Notes under the pieces: generated by a model | What the model was told of the DNA's origin: nothing | The model's database searches: none | What the model saw: only the letters and a program-made list of their open reading frames with translations | Shown: piece after piece, positions 39,570 through 50,317 of the stretch | Layout: every line of letters starts with the position of its first letter | Position numbering within the stretch: position 1 is the stretch's first letter | Assembly (NCBI GenBank): GCA_903943975.1 | Contig: CAJAQB010000006.1 | Coordinates: 56,845 to 120,844, forward strand | Length of the DNA stretch: 64,000 bases | Reading direction: 5' to 3' | DNA from: Synechococcus lacustris | GTDB lineage: Bacteria; Cyanobacteriota; Cyanobacteriia; PCC-6307; Cyanobiaceae | Made by a program: the position numbers and the translations under genes

Positions 39570-40188
39570 GCTCCGGCGCCAGGAAGCTGTAACGGTGCAA
39601 GCGGGTGGGGCCATGGGCCAGCAGGGCCTGGCGGTGCTGGCGGGTGCCATAGCCGCGGTGGCGTTCAAAGCCATAGGCCGGCCAGCGCCGGGCCAGGCGC
39701 TCCAGGAGGGCGTCACGGCCCTGCTTGGCCAGGATGCTGGCGCAGGCGATGTTGAGGTTGAGGCTGTCGCCCCGCACCAGGGTCTGCTGGGGCCCTGGCC
39801 AGGGCCGCAGGGGCAAGTTGCCATCCACCAGCACCAGGGCCGGCGGCTGGGGCAAGCGCTGCAGGGCCCGCAGCATCGCCAACTCGGTGGCTGGGCGAAT
39901 CCCCAGCCGATCAATTTCCTCGGCCGACCCCTGACCAAAGCCATAGGCCTGGGCCTGGGCCAGGATCTCAGGCACCAAGGCCGCCCGGCGGCGGGGGCTA
40001 AGGGCCTTGCTATCTGTGACCCCTAAAGCAGCTAAACGCTCGTAGGCCAGGGGCGGCAGCACCACCGCTGCCGCCCAAACGGGGCCAAACAGGCAGCCCC
40101 TACCCACTTCATCCACCCCCGCCAGGGTCACCTCAGCTGGCGGAGGAACGGCGGCGGCGACGGCGGCCTTCCCCAGCCGCATCAGCAT
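39505..40188 (-). CDS. rnhB: Ribonuclease HII
   Basis: Removes RNA (including single ribonucleotides) from RNA-DNA hybrids. Catalytic residues lie in [19 protein letters not shown] (D and E), with LVDGN and the SILAKQGRD segment completing the site. 227 aa from ATG 40188, with ATG 40182 also possible. It overlaps the rne end by 56 bp on the same strand and DUF1997 at its 3' end, so rne-rnhB form a translationally tight pair. Confidence 0.95.
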   Translation of the reverse strand: MLMRLGKAAVAAAVPPPAEVTLAGVDEVGRGCLFGPVWAAAVVLPPLAYERLAALGVTDSKALSPRRRAALVPEILAQAQAYGFGQGSAEEIDRLGIRPATELAMLRALQRLPQPPALVLVDGNLPLRPWPGPQQTLVRGDSLNLNIACASILAKQGRDALLERLARRWPAYGFERHRGYGTRQHRQALLAHGPTRLHRYSFLAPELRGAAGTSAESLGLTVGPPAP

Positions 40189-42187
40189 CAGCCTCAGGCT
40201 CGGGCTCCGGGGCGGCGGGCTCGGGCTCGGGTTCAGGGGCTGGGGCCGGGGCTGCTTTGGCCTTTGTGGTGCCAGTGCGCCGGGGTGCCGGGGCGGGGCT
40301 GGAGGTGGGTTCTGAGGTCACCAGGGTTTCAATCGGCACCAGCTCCGTCTCGAAGGGGCTGATCTCCAACGGGGTTATTTCCACCATGGCCGTTGGGGCG
40401 TAACCCTCATCGGGGCCGCCATCAAGCTGGCTGCCCTCATCGTGGCTGCTTTCGCCTGGGCCACTCTCCCCACGGCTGTCGCCACTGCCCCGCTGGCGGC
40501 GGCGGCGGCGGGGGCCATGGGCAGCCAGCTCCTGGCGGGCTGCTTCCAACAGCTGCTCGGCATCCTCGCCAGGCCGCACCACCCGCACGATCACGTTGTC
40601 GAGGTCGCTGGGGGCCGGATCGGCCAACAGGGCTGGATTCAGGCCCAACCAGCCGTAAACCAGCTCCTGGGTGTCGTCCATAGCCACCGCCAGCAGCTCT
40701 GGGTCACTGCGGCGGGGTTCCGCCGGGGCCGTGGCCGCAGCCGTAGCTATGGAAGTGGCAGTGGCCGTAACCGTGGTGCTGCCATTGCTGAGCGGCAGCG
40801 CTTCCAGCTCGGAGCCATAGCCCTCACTGCCATCGCCGCTGCCGCGGCCACCGCGGCGGCGGCGGCGGCCGCCGGAATCAGAGGCACTGGGGCTGGAGAC
40901 CTCCGCCCGGGCCGAAGCAACGGAACGCACCAAGCCCGGCAAGGCCGCCAGGGGCTGGAGGGTGTCCTTACCGGGCAGGGTGACCACATGGCCAAGGCCG
41001 CCACAGCTGGGGCAGGCCCGACCAAACAATTCATAGATGTTTTGCCCCTGGCGCTTGCGGGTTAGTTCCACCAACCCCAGTTCGGTGATCTGGGCAATCT
41101 GGGGCCGCGCCTGGTCGTCGCGCATGGCCTGGGTGAAATGCTCCAGGAGCATCAGCTGATCCCGGCGCGACTCCATATCAATGAAGTCAATGATCACCAC
41201 ACCGCCGATATTGCGCAGCTTCAGTTGACGGGCGATTTCCGTGGCGGCTTCACAGTTGGTCCAGAGCACGGTTTCCCGGGCATTGGCGGAGCGGGTGAAG
41301 GAACCGGAGTTCACATCCACCACCGTGAGGGCCTCCGTGGGTTCAATGATCACGTAACCGCCCGAGGGCAAATCCACCCGCGGTTTAAGGGCATCACGGA
41401 TCGCCGCATGCACCTTGTAGTGCTCGAGGATTTCGCTGGCGTCTTCGTGGTATTCCACCTGAAGATTCGCCTGGTCAGGCCCCAGGAAGGCATTAACGCG
41501 GGCAACCGCATCCTGGGAATCAACCACCACCCGTTGCACCTCCGGGCTGTAGAGGTCGCGCAGCACCCGATGGATGAAGTCTTCGTCGCGGTTAAGCAAC
41601 ACCGGGGGCTGGGCGGTTTCGGCCGCCTGCTGGATGGCCTCCCACTGGCGCAGCAGTGATTCCAGATCATCAATGATCTGTTCTTCGCTGACCGCTTCGG
41701 CCTCGGTGCGCACCAGCAGACCGGTGCCGGGGGGCTTAATCAGCACCGCCAGGGCCCGCAAACGATTGCGTTCCGATTCACCACCAATGCGGCGGGAGAT
41801 ATTCACCCCCTGGCCATGGGGCTGCAACACCAGGAAACGGCCCGGCAGCGAGAGGTTGCCGGTGAGGCGGGGCCCCTTGGTGCCGGTGGGTTCCTTCATC
41901 ACCTGCACCAGCACCTTTTGGCGTGGTTCCAGCAGTTCTGTGATCCCAGAACCGCCTTTCTTCAGCCGTAAAGGGCCGAGGTCTGTGATGTGGATGAAAC
42001 CATTCTTTTCGCTTTCGCCAATGTTTACGAAAGCGGCATCAATGCCGGGAAGAACGTTTTCAACAGTGCCAAAATAAACGTCACCAATCTGGTGACGGCC
42101 CTGGGCAACAATTAATTCATCAACCCGTTCGTCGTTGAGTACGGCGGCGATCCGCAACTGCTCAGCGATGACGATCTGCTGTGGCAT
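40133..42187 (-). CDS. rne: Ribonuclease E/G
   Basis: Endoribonuclease that starts mRNA decay and processes rRNA. 684 aa: S1 domain ([23 protein letters not shown]), 5'-sensor and RNase H-like regions, DNase I-like catalytic core ([16 protein letters not shown] with metal-binding aspartates) and the Zn-link CPSCGGLGH. The C-terminal part is acidic/proline-rich and ends [10 protein letters not shown]; the RRRRRRSSA peptide is the known PNPase-binding tail of cyanobacterial RNase E. A 285-bp leader precedes it. Related to both RNase E and G; membrane anchor not seen. Confidence 0.96.
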   Translation of the reverse strand: MPQQIVIAEQLRIAAVLNDERVDELIVAQGRHQIGDVYFGTVENVLPGIDAAFVNIGESEKNGFIHITDLGPLRLKKGGSGITELLEPRQKVLVQVMKEPTGTKGPRLTGNLSLPGRFLVLQPHGQGVNISRRIGGESERNRLRALAVLIKPPGTGLLVRTEAEAVSEEQIIDDLESLLRQWEAIQQAAETAQPPVLLNRDEDFIHRVLRDLYSPEVQRVVVDSQDAVARVNAFLGPDQANLQVEYHEDASEILEHYKVHAAIRDALKPRVDLPSGGYVIIEPTEALTVVDVNSGSFTRSANARETVLWTNCEAATEIARQLKLRNIGGVVIIDFIDMESRRDQLMLLEHFTQAMRDDQARPQIAQITELGLVELTRKRQGQNIYELFGRACPSCGGLGHVVTLPGKDTLQPLAALPGLVRSVASARAEVSSPSASDSGGRRRRRGGRGSGDGSEGYGSELEALPLSNGSTTVTATATSIATAAATAPAEPRRSDPELLAVAMDDTQELVYGWLGLNPALLADPAPSDLDNVIVRVVRPGEDAEQLLEAARQELAAHGPRRRRRQRGSGDSRGESGPGESSHDEGSQLDGGPDEGYAPTAMVEITPLEISPFETELVPIETLVTSEPTSSPAPAPRRTGTTKAKAAPAPAPEPEPEPAAPEPEPEADADAAGEGRRRRRRSSAS

Positions 42188-42319
42188 GGGCTGAGGCGAC
42201 CCCTTGCGGAGTCACCGAAAGGAAAAGGGTGGTGGGGAGGAATGCTCTGCGGCGTTCAGCGGTTGGTGGCTGAGGCGGCGTTTCAAGAAAAAAGGATCTG
42301 GACTTATCTCAACGATGCA

Positions 42320-42337
42320 GTTCGCCCGAAGGCAAAC
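42320..42337 (-). promoter_or_regulatory. cUUCGg tetraloop hairpin in the rne leader
   Basis: On the minus strand GTTTGCC-TTCG-GGCGAAC forms a 7-bp stem closed by the very stable C(UUCG)G loop. The leader (42188-42472) also has two U-rich runs (near 42283-42293 and 42356-42361), places where RNase E could cut its own mRNA. No ORF is supportable in this 285-bp stretch. Confidence 0.5.
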
Positions 42338-42472
42338 CACCCCCATAAAAAGCTTGCTGAACAGCTCTAAGGATCTGCTGCAGGCGCAGGGGAAAACGGA
42401 ATTGTGAAAAGCCCTTGGACGCAACCACGTGCCGTGGGGTGCCGTGGGCGGTTCCTCCGCCTTGTTGAAACG

Positions 42473-45034
42473 TTAGCACGCGAGATTCAAGGCCTCTCGA
42501 CATAGCTTCTCCAGCCGCAGCGGCACCCCTAGCCGTTCCTCCAGCAATTGACGGCAGTGGTCGGGCTTGAGGCTGCGGCCCGTGGGTTCCACCCGGGTAT
42601 CAAGGCCGATCTCCACCCCGCTGGGTTGCCACTGGTACCAATGCAAATCAAGCAAATAGGGGCGCAGATCCCGCCTGCGGCGGCGCCCCTGCTTATCAAC
42701 TTCCGCCAGGGGTAAATGCTCCGCCCCGAGCAGGCTGCCCAGGGCCTCTTGCCACTGGAGCTCAGCGGGCTGGGGCTGCTCCGGCGCCGGGCAGAACAGC
42801 AGGCGCCAGCGGGCGGAGCGCATGTATTGACTCAAGGCCGGTCCGTTGGGGGCCATCGGTTCAGCACTGAGCAGGCGCAGCCCCGCTGGCAACTGGGGCT
42901 GGAGCTGCTCCAGGAAGAGGCCGGGTTCAATTGCTTCGCTGAAGCTGAGGTCAAACCAATCGGCCTTGGCCTCGGCCCCCAGGGGCAGGGCCAAGGCAAT
43001 CTGCAACCGGGGCAGAGGGTGGAAGCCACCGGTGAAACTGACCGGCAAGCGCGCCCGCCGCAGGGCCCGTTCCAGCAGCCGCATCAGATCCAGGTGGCTG
43101 AACAGGGCCATTTCACCGGTTTTGGCAAAACAAACCCGCAGGCGGGCCAGCTTGTTGCTGGGGGGCTTGCGGGACTTTTCAATCGGCGGCAAAGGCGGTG
43201 CCGGCACCACCACGTTGTGGCCCAGGGCCTCGCCACAGACGCCGCAGTGGCTGCAGGCAGCAAAGGAACAATCGGGCAGCACCGCCGCCGCCAGGGCCCG
43301 CTCCAAATCCTCCTGGAGCCATTGCTTGCTTACACCGGAATCGATGTGATCCCAGGGGAGTGGTTCGGCGCAGCGCTGGCGCCGTTGCTCCGGGCTAAGC
43401 GCCTGGAGTTCCGCCCAGCTGCCCAGCTCCAACTCCCGGTAACGGCCGCCAAGGCCAGCGGCCTCAATCGCCGCGGTCCAGGCGCCATAGGTGCGCTCGA
43501 TGTTGTCGAACCAGGCATCCATGCCGGCCCCGGCCCGCCAGGCGGCCTCAATCACCGCGGCCAAGCGCTGGTCGCCGCGGCCGATGAAGTCTTCCATCGC
43601 CGAGAGGCGTACATCGGTGTAGTTCACCTTCAGCCCAGCCACACCAGTGAAGCGCTGGCGCAATAACCCCTGGCGCCGCAGGAATTCCGCCGAGGCAACG
43701 CTGTGCCATTGAAAGGGCGTATGCGGTTTGGGGGTGAAATTACTGATCGTTAGATTGAGTTCAAGGCGGCCGATATCCCGCATCTCGAAGCGCAACCGCT
43801 CCACCGTGTCGGCAATGCCGAGCACATCGGCGTCGGTTTCCCCCGGCAGGCCGATCATGAAATAGAGCTTGACCTTGCGCCAACCGTTGCGCATGGCCGT
43901 ACGGATGCCTTCGATCAGCTCCTGATCGGTTAGCCCCTTGTTAACGATGTCGCGCAGGCGCTGGCTGCCGGCCTCCGGGGCAAAGGTGAGGCTGCCCTGC
44001 TTGGTGCCGCCAAGGATGTGGGCAATCGTGTTGTCGAAGCGGTCGATGCGCTGGCTGGGCAGGGCCAGGCTGACGTTGTGTTCCTGCAGCCGATTGCGCA
44101 ATTCCACCCCCACCGCCGGCAGGGCCAGGTAGTCGCTGCAGCTGAGGGACAGCAAGGAAAAATCGCTGTAGCCCGTGCGGGTCATGCCCGTTTCCACCGC
44201 CTCCACCACCTCCTCGGGGTCCACGTCTCTGGCTGGACGGGTGAGCATGCCGGGTTGGCAAAAGCGACAGCCGCGGGTGCAACCGCGACGGATCTCCACC
44301 GTGAGCCGGTCGTGCACGGTTTCGCCAATGGGCACCAGGCCCATGGCGTAGTGGGGCATGGGGGTGGCCACCCGCCGCTGCACCGGGCGGCGCCCCAGCG
44401 ACGGCACATAAACCCCCGGGATTTCGGCCAGGTCTGCCAGCAAGGCCGATCGGGACAGGCCCGCCCCCTTGCCCTCCTCCAGCACCAAACCGATCTCCGG
44501 CAGCAGCTCCTCCCCATCCCCCAGGGCGATGAAATCAAAGAAGGGGGCGTAGGGCTCCGGGTTGCTGGTGGCGGTTTGGCCGCCGGCAAAAATCAACGGT
44601 GGTGCCCCAGGGGTGCCCAGGGGTGCCCCACCGCGCTGGGCCGCGTAGAGGGGCACCCCGATCAGGTCGAGCAGCTCGAGGATGTTGGTGGCGCCGAGCT
44701 CGTAGCTGAGGCTGAAACCAAGGATGTCGAAGCTCTGCAGCGGCCGGCGGCTTTCCACCGCAAACAGCGGTGTGGCCGTGGCCCGCAGCCGGGCGGCCAG
44801 GTCGGGGGCCGGCAGGTAGGCGCGGTCGCAGAGCTGCCGCGGCTGGGCATTGAGGATCGAATAGAGAATGATGTGGCCCAGGTTGCTGGCCCCCACCTCG
44901 TAAACCTCGGGATAGGTGAGGGCCCAACGGATCACCGCCGCCTGCCAATCCCGCGGCTCCACCCCCAGTTCATTGCCCAGGTAGCGGCCCGGCCTGGAAA
45001 TGCCGGCGTTTACCAACTCCGCAAAGGCCGTCAC
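42473..45034 (-). CDS. Radical SAM protein with C-terminal DUF2344 domain
   Basis: 853 aa. N-terminal region has a B12-binding-like fold ([33 protein letters not shown]), then the radical SAM motif in [16 protein letters not shown]. Residues from about 640 on ([49 protein letters not shown]) are DUF2344. Substrate unknown. In many bacteria this fusion lies next to RNase E/G, as here (285 bp upstream of rne on the same strand), which hints at an RNA- or ribosome-linked modification; that link is an inference. Confidence 0.87.
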   Translation of the reverse strand: MTAFAELVNAGISRPGRYLGNELGVEPRDWQAAVIRWALTYPEVYEVGASNLGHIILYSILNAQPRQLCDRAYLPAPDLAARLRATATPLFAVESRRPLQSFDILGFSLSYELGATNILELLDLIGVPLYAAQRGGAPLGTPGAPPLIFAGGQTATSNPEPYAPFFDFIALGDGEELLPEIGLVLEEGKGAGLSRSALLADLAEIPGVYVPSLGRRPVQRRVATPMPHYAMGLVPIGETVHDRLTVEIRRGCTRGCRFCQPGMLTRPARDVDPEEVVEAVETGMTRTGYSDFSLLSLSCSDYLALPAVGVELRNRLQEHNVSLALPSQRIDRFDNTIAHILGGTKQGSLTFAPEAGSQRLRDIVNKGLTDQELIEGIRTAMRNGWRKVKLYFMIGLPGETDADVLGIADTVERLRFEMRDIGRLELNLTISNFTPKPHTPFQWHSVASAEFLRRQGLLRQRFTGVAGLKVNYTDVRLSAMEDFIGRGDQRLAAVIEAAWRAGAGMDAWFDNIERTYGAWTAAIEAAGLGGRYRELELGSWAELQALSPEQRRQRCAEPLPWDHIDSGVSKQWLQEDLERALAAAVLPDCSFAACSHCGVCGEALGHNVVVPAPPLPPIEKSRKPPSNKLARLRVCFAKTGEMALFSHLDLMRLLERALRRARLPVSFTGGFHPLPRLQIALALPLGAEAKADWFDLSFSEAIEPGLFLEQLQPQLPAGLRLLSAEPMAPNGPALSQYMRSARWRLLFCPAPEQPQPAELQWQEALGSLLGAEHLPLAEVDKQGRRRRRDLRPYLLDLHWYQWQPSGVEIGLDTRVEPTGRSLKPDHCRQLLEERLGVPLRLEKLCREALNLAC

Positions 45035-45113
45035 GGCGGGGCCACAGCACGGCTTTGAGTATGGGTCCCAACGCCATAGGAGGATGCGCGCCAGCTATTG
45101 CGGCAGGGCACCC

Positions 45114-46340
45114 GTGGTTCAGGTCAACAGCAATTACCTCAAGCTCAAGGCCGGTTATCTCTTCCCCGAAATCTCCAGGCGGGTAAAGCTTTTTAGTGAA
45201 GCCCACCCCGATGCCGCGCTGATCCGCCTGGGCATCGGTGATGTAACCGAACCGCTGCCGGAAGCCTGCCGCAATGCCATGAAACTGGCCGTGGATGAGC
45301 TGGGCAGCCGCGAGGGCTTCCATGGCTATGGCCCCGAGCAGGGCTACCTCTGGCTGCGGGAAGCAATCGCCCAGCACGACTTCCAGGCCCGCGGCTGTGG
45401 GATCAGCGCCGAGGAGATCTTCATCTCCGATGGCTCCAAATGCGACAGCAGCAACTTCCTCGACATCCTCGGCACCGACAACCGCATCGCCGTGACCGAT
45501 CCGGTTTATCCGGTTTACGTAGACAGCAACGTGATGGCGGGCCACACCGGCGAAGCCGATGGCGCCGGCCAATACGGCGGCCTCACCTACCTGCCGATCA
45601 CCGCCGCCAACAACTTCACGGCACCGCTGCCGTCAAGCCCGGTGGACCTGATCTATCTCTGCTTCCCCAATAACCCCACCGGCGCCGGGGCCAGCCGGGT
45701 CCAGCTGCAGCAATGGGTGGACTACGCCAGGGCCCACAACGCCCTGATCCTGTTTGACGCCGCCTACGAGGCCTTCATCCAGGACCCGGAACTGCCCCAT
45801 TCGATCTATGAAATCGAAGGGGCCCGCGAGTGCGCCATCGAGTTCCGCTCGTTTTCCAAGAACGCCGGCTTCACCGGCACCCGCTGCGCCCTCACCGTGG
45901 TGCCCCGGGGCCTAATGGGCAGCGCCGGCAATGGCGAGCAAGTGGAGCTATGGGGTCTATGGAACCGGCGCCAGTGCACAAAATTCAACGGGGTGAGCTA
46001 CATCGTGCAGCGGGGGGCCGAGGCCGTGTACTCGCCAGAGGGCCAGGCTCAAGTGAAGGGCCTGATCAACTTCTACATGGAAAACGCGGCGATCATCCGC
46101 CGCGAACTCAGCGCCGCCGGCCTCGCTGTTTATGGCGGCGAACAGGCCCCCTACGTATGGCTGCAAACCCCCAGCGGCATTGATTCCTGGGGCTTCTTTG
46201 ATCAGCTGCTGCAGCAGGCCCATGTGGTTGGCACCCCCGGCAGCGGCTTTGGTGCCGCCGGCGAGGGTTATTTCCGCCTTTCTGCCTTCAACAGCCGCGC
46301 CAACGTGGAAGAAGCGATGCGGCGGATCCGCAGTCTCTAA
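45114..46340 (+). CDS. dapL: LL-diaminopimelate aminotransferase
   Basis: PLP transaminase converting tetrahydrodipicolinate to LL-diaminopimelate in the cyanobacterial/plant lysine route. 408 aa from GTG 45114 ([20 protein letters not shown]), the conserved start; the frame runs up to 45000. The PLP lysine is in [12 protein letters not shown], and [11 protein letters not shown] and the N-terminal [10 protein letters not shown] are typical. It diverges from the radical SAM gene. Confidence 0.96.
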   Translation: MVQVNSNYLKLKAGYLFPEISRRVKLFSEAHPDAALIRLGIGDVTEPLPEACRNAMKLAVDELGSREGFHGYGPEQGYLWLREAIAQHDFQARGCGISAEEIFISDGSKCDSSNFLDILGTDNRIAVTDPVYPVYVDSNVMAGHTGEADGAGQYGGLTYLPITAANNFTAPLPSSPVDLIYLCFPNNPTGAGASRVQLQQWVDYARAHNALILFDAAYEAFIQDPELPHSIYEIEGARECAIEFRSFSKNAGFTGTRCALTVVPRGLMGSAGNGEQVELWGLWNRRQCTKFNGVSYIVQRGAEAVYSPEGQAQVKGLINFYMENAAIIRRELSAAGLAVYGGEQAPYVWLQTPSGIDSWGFFDQLLQQAHVVGTPGSGFGAAGEGYFRLSAFNSRANVEEAMRRIRSL

Positions 46341-46365
46341 AATCAAATGCCGTCTGGCTGCGGCC

Positions 46366-46689
46366 ATGCTTATTAAATCTGTGGAAACGCCCAGCCGCTC
46401 CCCAGGGGGGGCGGCTGTAATTGATAAAGAGGAGCAACGGGTCCGCAAACCCTCGCCCCGGTACCGGGTACTGCTCCACAACGACCCGGTGAACACGATG
46501 GAATACGTGATCACCACCCTGCGCCAGGTGGTGCCCTCCCTGAGCGAACAGGACGCCATTGCCGTAATGCTCGAGGCCCATAACACCGGCCTGGGCCTGG
46601 TGATCGTTTGCGATCTGGAGCCGGCGGAGTTCTACTGCGAAACGCTCAAGGCCAAGGGCCTAACCAGCAGCCTCGAGCCAGAGGAGTGA
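46366..46689 (+). CDS. clpS: ATP-dependent Clp protease adaptor ClpS
   Basis: N-degron adaptor that feeds substrates to ClpC/ClpP. 107 aa from ATG 46366. The core YRVLLHNDPVNTMEYVITTLRQV and AHNTGLGLVIVCDLEPAEFYCETLKAKGL match the family; N and D of HNDP and the downstream H form the N-end pocket. The stop overlaps the next GTG by 4 bp (GTGA). An extra ClpS beside others is common in cyanobacteria. Confidence 0.93.
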   Translation: MLIKSVETPSRSPGGAAVIDKEEQRVRKPSPRYRVLLHNDPVNTMEYVITTLRQVVPSLSEQDAIAVMLEAHNTGLGLVIVCDLEPAEFYCETLKAKGLTSSLEPEE

Positions 46690-47522
46690 AACCCCTAAGC
46701 CCTGCGCCAATCCACTGGTGGGGCACCGTGCTCTACGTGCCCCTGCTCTATGGCGTGGGCTGGTTGGTCTCCCGCCCCCTCGGGCTGCTGTTTCAGAGTT
46801 GGCGGCCCGACCAGCTGAATCTGGCTGGGGTGGTGATCGCCCTGCTGTTGTTGCTGGCGACGCTGCCCTGGCGGCTGCGGCAGGCCTGGGCTTGCCCCAG
46901 CCCCTGGCGGACCCTGGGGGTGGTGGTGGCACCAGCCAGGGGCGTCAAGGCATTTGGGCGCGGTTTGCTCAAGGCCTTAGCTCTGCTGGGGTGGGTACTG
47001 ATGGTGCTGCTGGTGAGCGGCCAGGCCCGTTGGCTGGGGGGCCTGGGCGTTAGCCAATTACTCAATGCCCTGGCCCTGCTGCTGGGGGTGGGGTTTGCCG
47101 AGGAGTTGCTGTTTCGCGGTTGGCTCTGGGGTGAATTGGAGCTGCTGGCGGGCAAGCGCCGGGCCATCGGCCTCCAGGCCGCCGTATTTGCACTGCTGCA
47201 CCCCTGGTATCGGCTACCGGGGCTGGAGGCAATCGCATTGCTAATCGGATTGGTGCTGCTGGGGCTGGCCTTGGCGCTGCAACGGCGCGCCGATGGCGGT
47301 GTTCTCTGGGGGGCGGTGGGGCTGCATGGGGGCCTGGTGGGCGGCTGGTTCGCCCTGCAGCACGGCCTGCTGCAGATCTCAGCCACCACCCCGGCCTGGC
47401 TGATCGGTGCCGGCAGCCCCAGCCCCAATCCGATCGGTGGCTGGCTGGGCTGGCTGGGGCTGGCGGCGCTGCTCCTGTTGCGCAGGCGCTGGTGGGCTAC
47501 CGCTGTTAACCCACAGCCGTAG
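46686..47522 (+). CDS. CPBP (CAAX-type) intramembrane metalloprotease family protein
   Basis: 278 aa with about seven or eight membrane helices. Active-site motifs are GFAEELLFRGWLWGEL (EExxxR), AAVFALLHP and WGAVGLHGGLVGGW (histidines). Start GTG 46686 overlaps the clpS stop. Substrate unknown; relatives cut prenylated or bacteriocin-type peptides. Its 3' end overlaps the convergent radical SAM gene by 17 bp. Confidence 0.85.
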   Translation: MKPLSPAPIHWWGTVLYVPLLYGVGWLVSRPLGLLFQSWRPDQLNLAGVVIALLLLLATLPWRLRQAWACPSPWRTLGVVVAPARGVKAFGRGLLKALALLGWVLMVLLVSGQARWLGGLGVSQLLNALALLLGVGFAEELLFRGWLWGELELLAGKRRAIGLQAAVFALLHPWYRLPGLEAIALLIGLVLLGLALALQRRADGGVLWGAVGLHGGLVGGWFALQHGLLQISATTPAWLIGAGSPSPNPIGGWLGWLGLAALLLLRRRWWATAVNPQP

Positions 47523-49092
47523 CCATCGCTTTTTTGCCCTCCAGCGGGGCAACCAGGGCCTCCTCAAGCGGAGCCAGGCCGTAGTCGCGCTCCAGCAGAT
47601 CCAGCACCGTGCGTCCAAAGTCGCGGGGGTTGAGCTCAAAGGCCTCAAGGCAAATGCGCCCAAAGGTGCTGCCCATCGGTTCCGGATTCCAGAGCAGCTG
47701 ACGGGCGGTCCAGGGCAGCATGCTCATCGGGTTGTAGCCCGGCTTGAGCAGACCCTGGTCAAAGCCGTACTGCTCCAGGTGGGTGTGGGGCTGCAGGCCG
47801 ATGAAAAAGATCGCCGGCTCCACCTTGTCGGCCCCGAAGATGCGCTCCAGCTCCCGGTGATAGGCCAGGGTTTGCCGAATCGTCTCTGGCCGCTCGTCGA
47901 TCACGTTGAAGGAGTAGTTCACCGACACGTGCTCATGGAAACCGGCTTGCACCAGCAGGCGGCAGTTCTGCAGCACCGTGCGCAGGTTGTAGCCCATGCG
48001 CATCTTGCGCACGAGCTCCTGGGAGCCGGAGGTGATGCCAATCTCGAAATAATCCATGCCGGTGGCCACCATCAGCTCGGCCAGCTCGGCATCAAGGTTG
48101 TCGGCGCGGATGTAGGCCGCCCAGCGAATCTCCGTAAGCCCCTCCGCCTGGATGGCCCTCAACAACTCCTTAGCAGCGTCGATATAGCGGCGGGCCGGAA
48201 TGAATTGGGCATCGGTGAACCAGAAACCCCGCACCCCCCGGTCATAGAGCTGACGCATCTCCGCCACCACCTCGGCAACGGGGTTAACCCGCACCTGCTT
48301 GCCCTCCACCACGGTGTAAACGCAGTAGCAACAGTTGTGGGGACAGCCGCGCTTGGTTTGCACGCCCACGTAGAAATCCCCCCCCTCCAGATACCAACCC
48401 AGCTGGGGCCAGATCGATTCGATGTAGGCGTAGTTGCAGGCCGTTTTCTGCATGCCCTCGGGCTGCTCATGGATCAAGCCCGGCCGCGGCGTTTCCCCCA
48501 CCACAAAGCAACGTTCCGCCGCGATCGACTGCCCTTGCAACAGCTTTTCCAGCAGGGGCTCCCCCTCCCCCACCGAAACCACCGTGCCCTTGGGCAACTG
48601 GCCACTTAATTGCTCATAGAAAACACTTACGGCCCCGCCGCCCAGCACCACCCGGGCGTTGGGCTGGAAACGGCGGGCCTGGCGCAGGCCGCGACGAATC
48701 AGGCGCAGATTGCGCCAGAGCTCCCCATAGAAGGAGGCCATCAGCCGCAGGCCGCCTAGGGCGCCGCGCAGGCGCCGCAGTGGTTCGGCGGCATAGAAAA
48801 CCTCAAAGGAATGCTGCAGCGGGTTGCCGCCCCGGCCGTCCACGGGGGCATAGATCTGGATATCCCGCCAGGAGAACACCAGCAGGCTGGGGCGAAAGGC
48901 CTCGATGTGGTGGCGCAACAGCCGCTCCACATCCAGCAGGGGCACGGCCGCCAGGTCCAGGATCCGCTGGGGCAGGGCGGGAAAGCATTTGTGGAGGTGA
49001 TCGGCCAGGTACACAGCCCCGATCGGAAAGATCGGATTACAGGGCAGGCGGATCAACAGAACGCGCTCGCCATCCTGATATGTGGATTCCAC
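47506..49092 (-). CDS. B12-binding-domain radical SAM protein
   Basis: 528 aa. The N-terminal part (RVLLIRLPCNPIFPIGAVYLA, RPSLLVFSWRDIQIY, ARVVLGGGAVSVFYE) resembles a cobalamin-binding domain; the radical SAM motif is CPHNCCYC within QTKRGCPHNCCYCVYTVVEG. GMDYFEIGITSGSQELV and RMGYNLRTVLQNCRLL match the SPASM-less B12-radical SAM class. No substrate can be named. It is separated by 106 bp from divergent aroC. Confidence 0.8.
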   Translation of the reverse strand: MESTYQDGERVLLIRLPCNPIFPIGAVYLADHLHKCFPALPQRILDLAAVPLLDVERLLRHHIEAFRPSLLVFSWRDIQIYAPVDGRGGNPLQHSFEVFYAAEPLRRLRGALGGLRLMASFYGELWRNLRLIRRGLRQARRFQPNARVVLGGGAVSVFYEQLSGQLPKGTVVSVGEGEPLLEKLLQGQSIAAERCFVVGETPRPGLIHEQPEGMQKTACNYAYIESIWPQLGWYLEGGDFYVGVQTKRGCPHNCCYCVYTVVEGKQVRVNPVAEVVAEMRQLYDRGVRGFWFTDAQFIPARRYIDAAKELLRAIQAEGLTEIRWAAYIRADNLDAELAELMVATGMDYFEIGITSGSQELVRKMRMGYNLRTVLQNCRLLVQAGFHEHVSVNYSFNVIDERPETIRQTLAYHRELERIFGADKVEPAIFFIGLQPHTHLEQYGFDQGLLKPGYNPMSMLPWTARQLLWNPEPMGSTFGRICLEAFELNPRDFGRTVLDLLERDYGLAPLEEALVAPLEGKKAMATAVG

Positions 49093-49198
49093 CGGGCGAC
49101 CAGAGGGTTCTGGACCCTAACAACGGCCCAAGGGAAGTTGTTTCCCGCAAAGCTGGCCCCTGGGCCTCTCGTTAGGCTCATGGCAGCGCTAGTACCCC

Positions 49199-50287
49199 AT
49201 GGGCAGCAGCTTCGGACAGCTTTTTCGGATCAGCAGCTTCGGCGAATCCCACGGTGGTGGGGTGGGGGTGATCGTGGACGGCTGTCCGCCGCGCCTGCGC
49301 CTAGACCTAGCCGCCATTCAGGCGGAGCTGGATCGCCGTAAACCAGGCCAAAGCAAGATCACCACCCCCCGCAAGGAAGACGACCAGGTGGAGATCCTCA
49401 GCGGCCTGCTGGATGGGGTAACCCTTGGCACGCCGATCGCCATGCTGGTGCGCAACAAGGACCAACGCCCCGGCGACTACAAGGAGATGGAAGTAGCCTT
49501 CCGCCCCTCCCACGCCGATGCCACCTACCAGGCCAAATACGGCATCCAGGCGGCCAGCGGTGGCGGCCGGGCCTCCGCCCGCGAAACGATCGGTCGGGTG
49601 GCGGCGGGCGCCATTGCCAAACAACTGCTAGCCCAGAGCCATGGCACCGAAGTGCTGGCCTGGGTGCGGCGGATCCATACGCTTGAGGCAAACATCGATC
49701 CAGCCAGCCCAACCCTGGCGGCGGTGGAAGCCAACATCGTGCGCTGCCCCGATGCCGCCATGGCAGAGCAGATGATCGAAAGGATCGAGGCGATCGGCCG
49801 CGATGGCGACTCCTGCGGTGGCGTGATCGAGTGCGTGGTGCGGAGGCCCCCCGTCGGTCTTGGCATGCCGGTGTTCGACAAACTTGAAGCCGACCTGGCC
49901 AAGGCGGTGATGTCGTTGCCGGCCACCAAGGGGTTTGAGATCGGCTCCGGCTTTGGCGGCAGCCTGATGAAAGGCAGCGAACACAACGACGCCTTTCTGC
50001 CCACTGCCGACGGCTCCTTACACACCGCCACCAACTATTCCGGTGGCATCCAAGGGGGGATCAGCAACGGCGAAGCGATCGTGATCCGGGTGGCGTTCAA
50101 ACCCACTGCCACGATCCGCAAGGAACAGCAGACGGTGACCGCCAGCGGCAAAGCCACCACCCTCTCCGCCAAAGGTCGCCATGACCCCTGTGTGCTGCCC
50201 CGGGCCGTACCGATGGTGGAAGCCATGGTCGCCTTGGTGTTGGCCGACCATTGGCTCCGCCAGCGGGGGCAATGTGGGCTCGATTGA
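49199..50287 (+). CDS. aroC: Chorismate synthase
   Basis: Last step of the shikimate pathway, using reduced FMN. 362 aa with [54 protein letters not shown] and [14 protein letters not shown], the three family signatures. ATG 49199 is well placed. Together with pheA in the window it supplies aromatic amino acid synthesis, but the genes are not one operon. Confidence 0.97.
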   Translation: MGSSFGQLFRISSFGESHGGGVGVIVDGCPPRLRLDLAAIQAELDRRKPGQSKITTPRKEDDQVEILSGLLDGVTLGTPIAMLVRNKDQRPGDYKEMEVAFRPSHADATYQAKYGIQAASGGGRASARETIGRVAAGAIAKQLLAQSHGTEVLAWVRRIHTLEANIDPASPTLAAVEANIVRCPDAAMAEQMIERIEAIGRDGDSCGGVIECVVRRPPVGLGMPVFDKLEADLAKAVMSLPATKGFEIGSGFGGSLMKGSEHNDAFLPTADGSLHTATNYSGGIQGGISNGEAIVIRVAFKPTATIRKEQQTVTASGKATTLSAKGRHDPCVLPRAVPMVEAMVALVLADHWLRQRGQCGLD

Positions 50288-50317
50288 GCCTTAGGGGTTA
50301 AGGCCTAGGGCAAGGGC

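Noticed and set aside
42204..42407. Short plus-strand open frame in the rne leader
   Set aside because: No ribosome-binding site or family-like sequence; overlaps the likely rne 5' leader.
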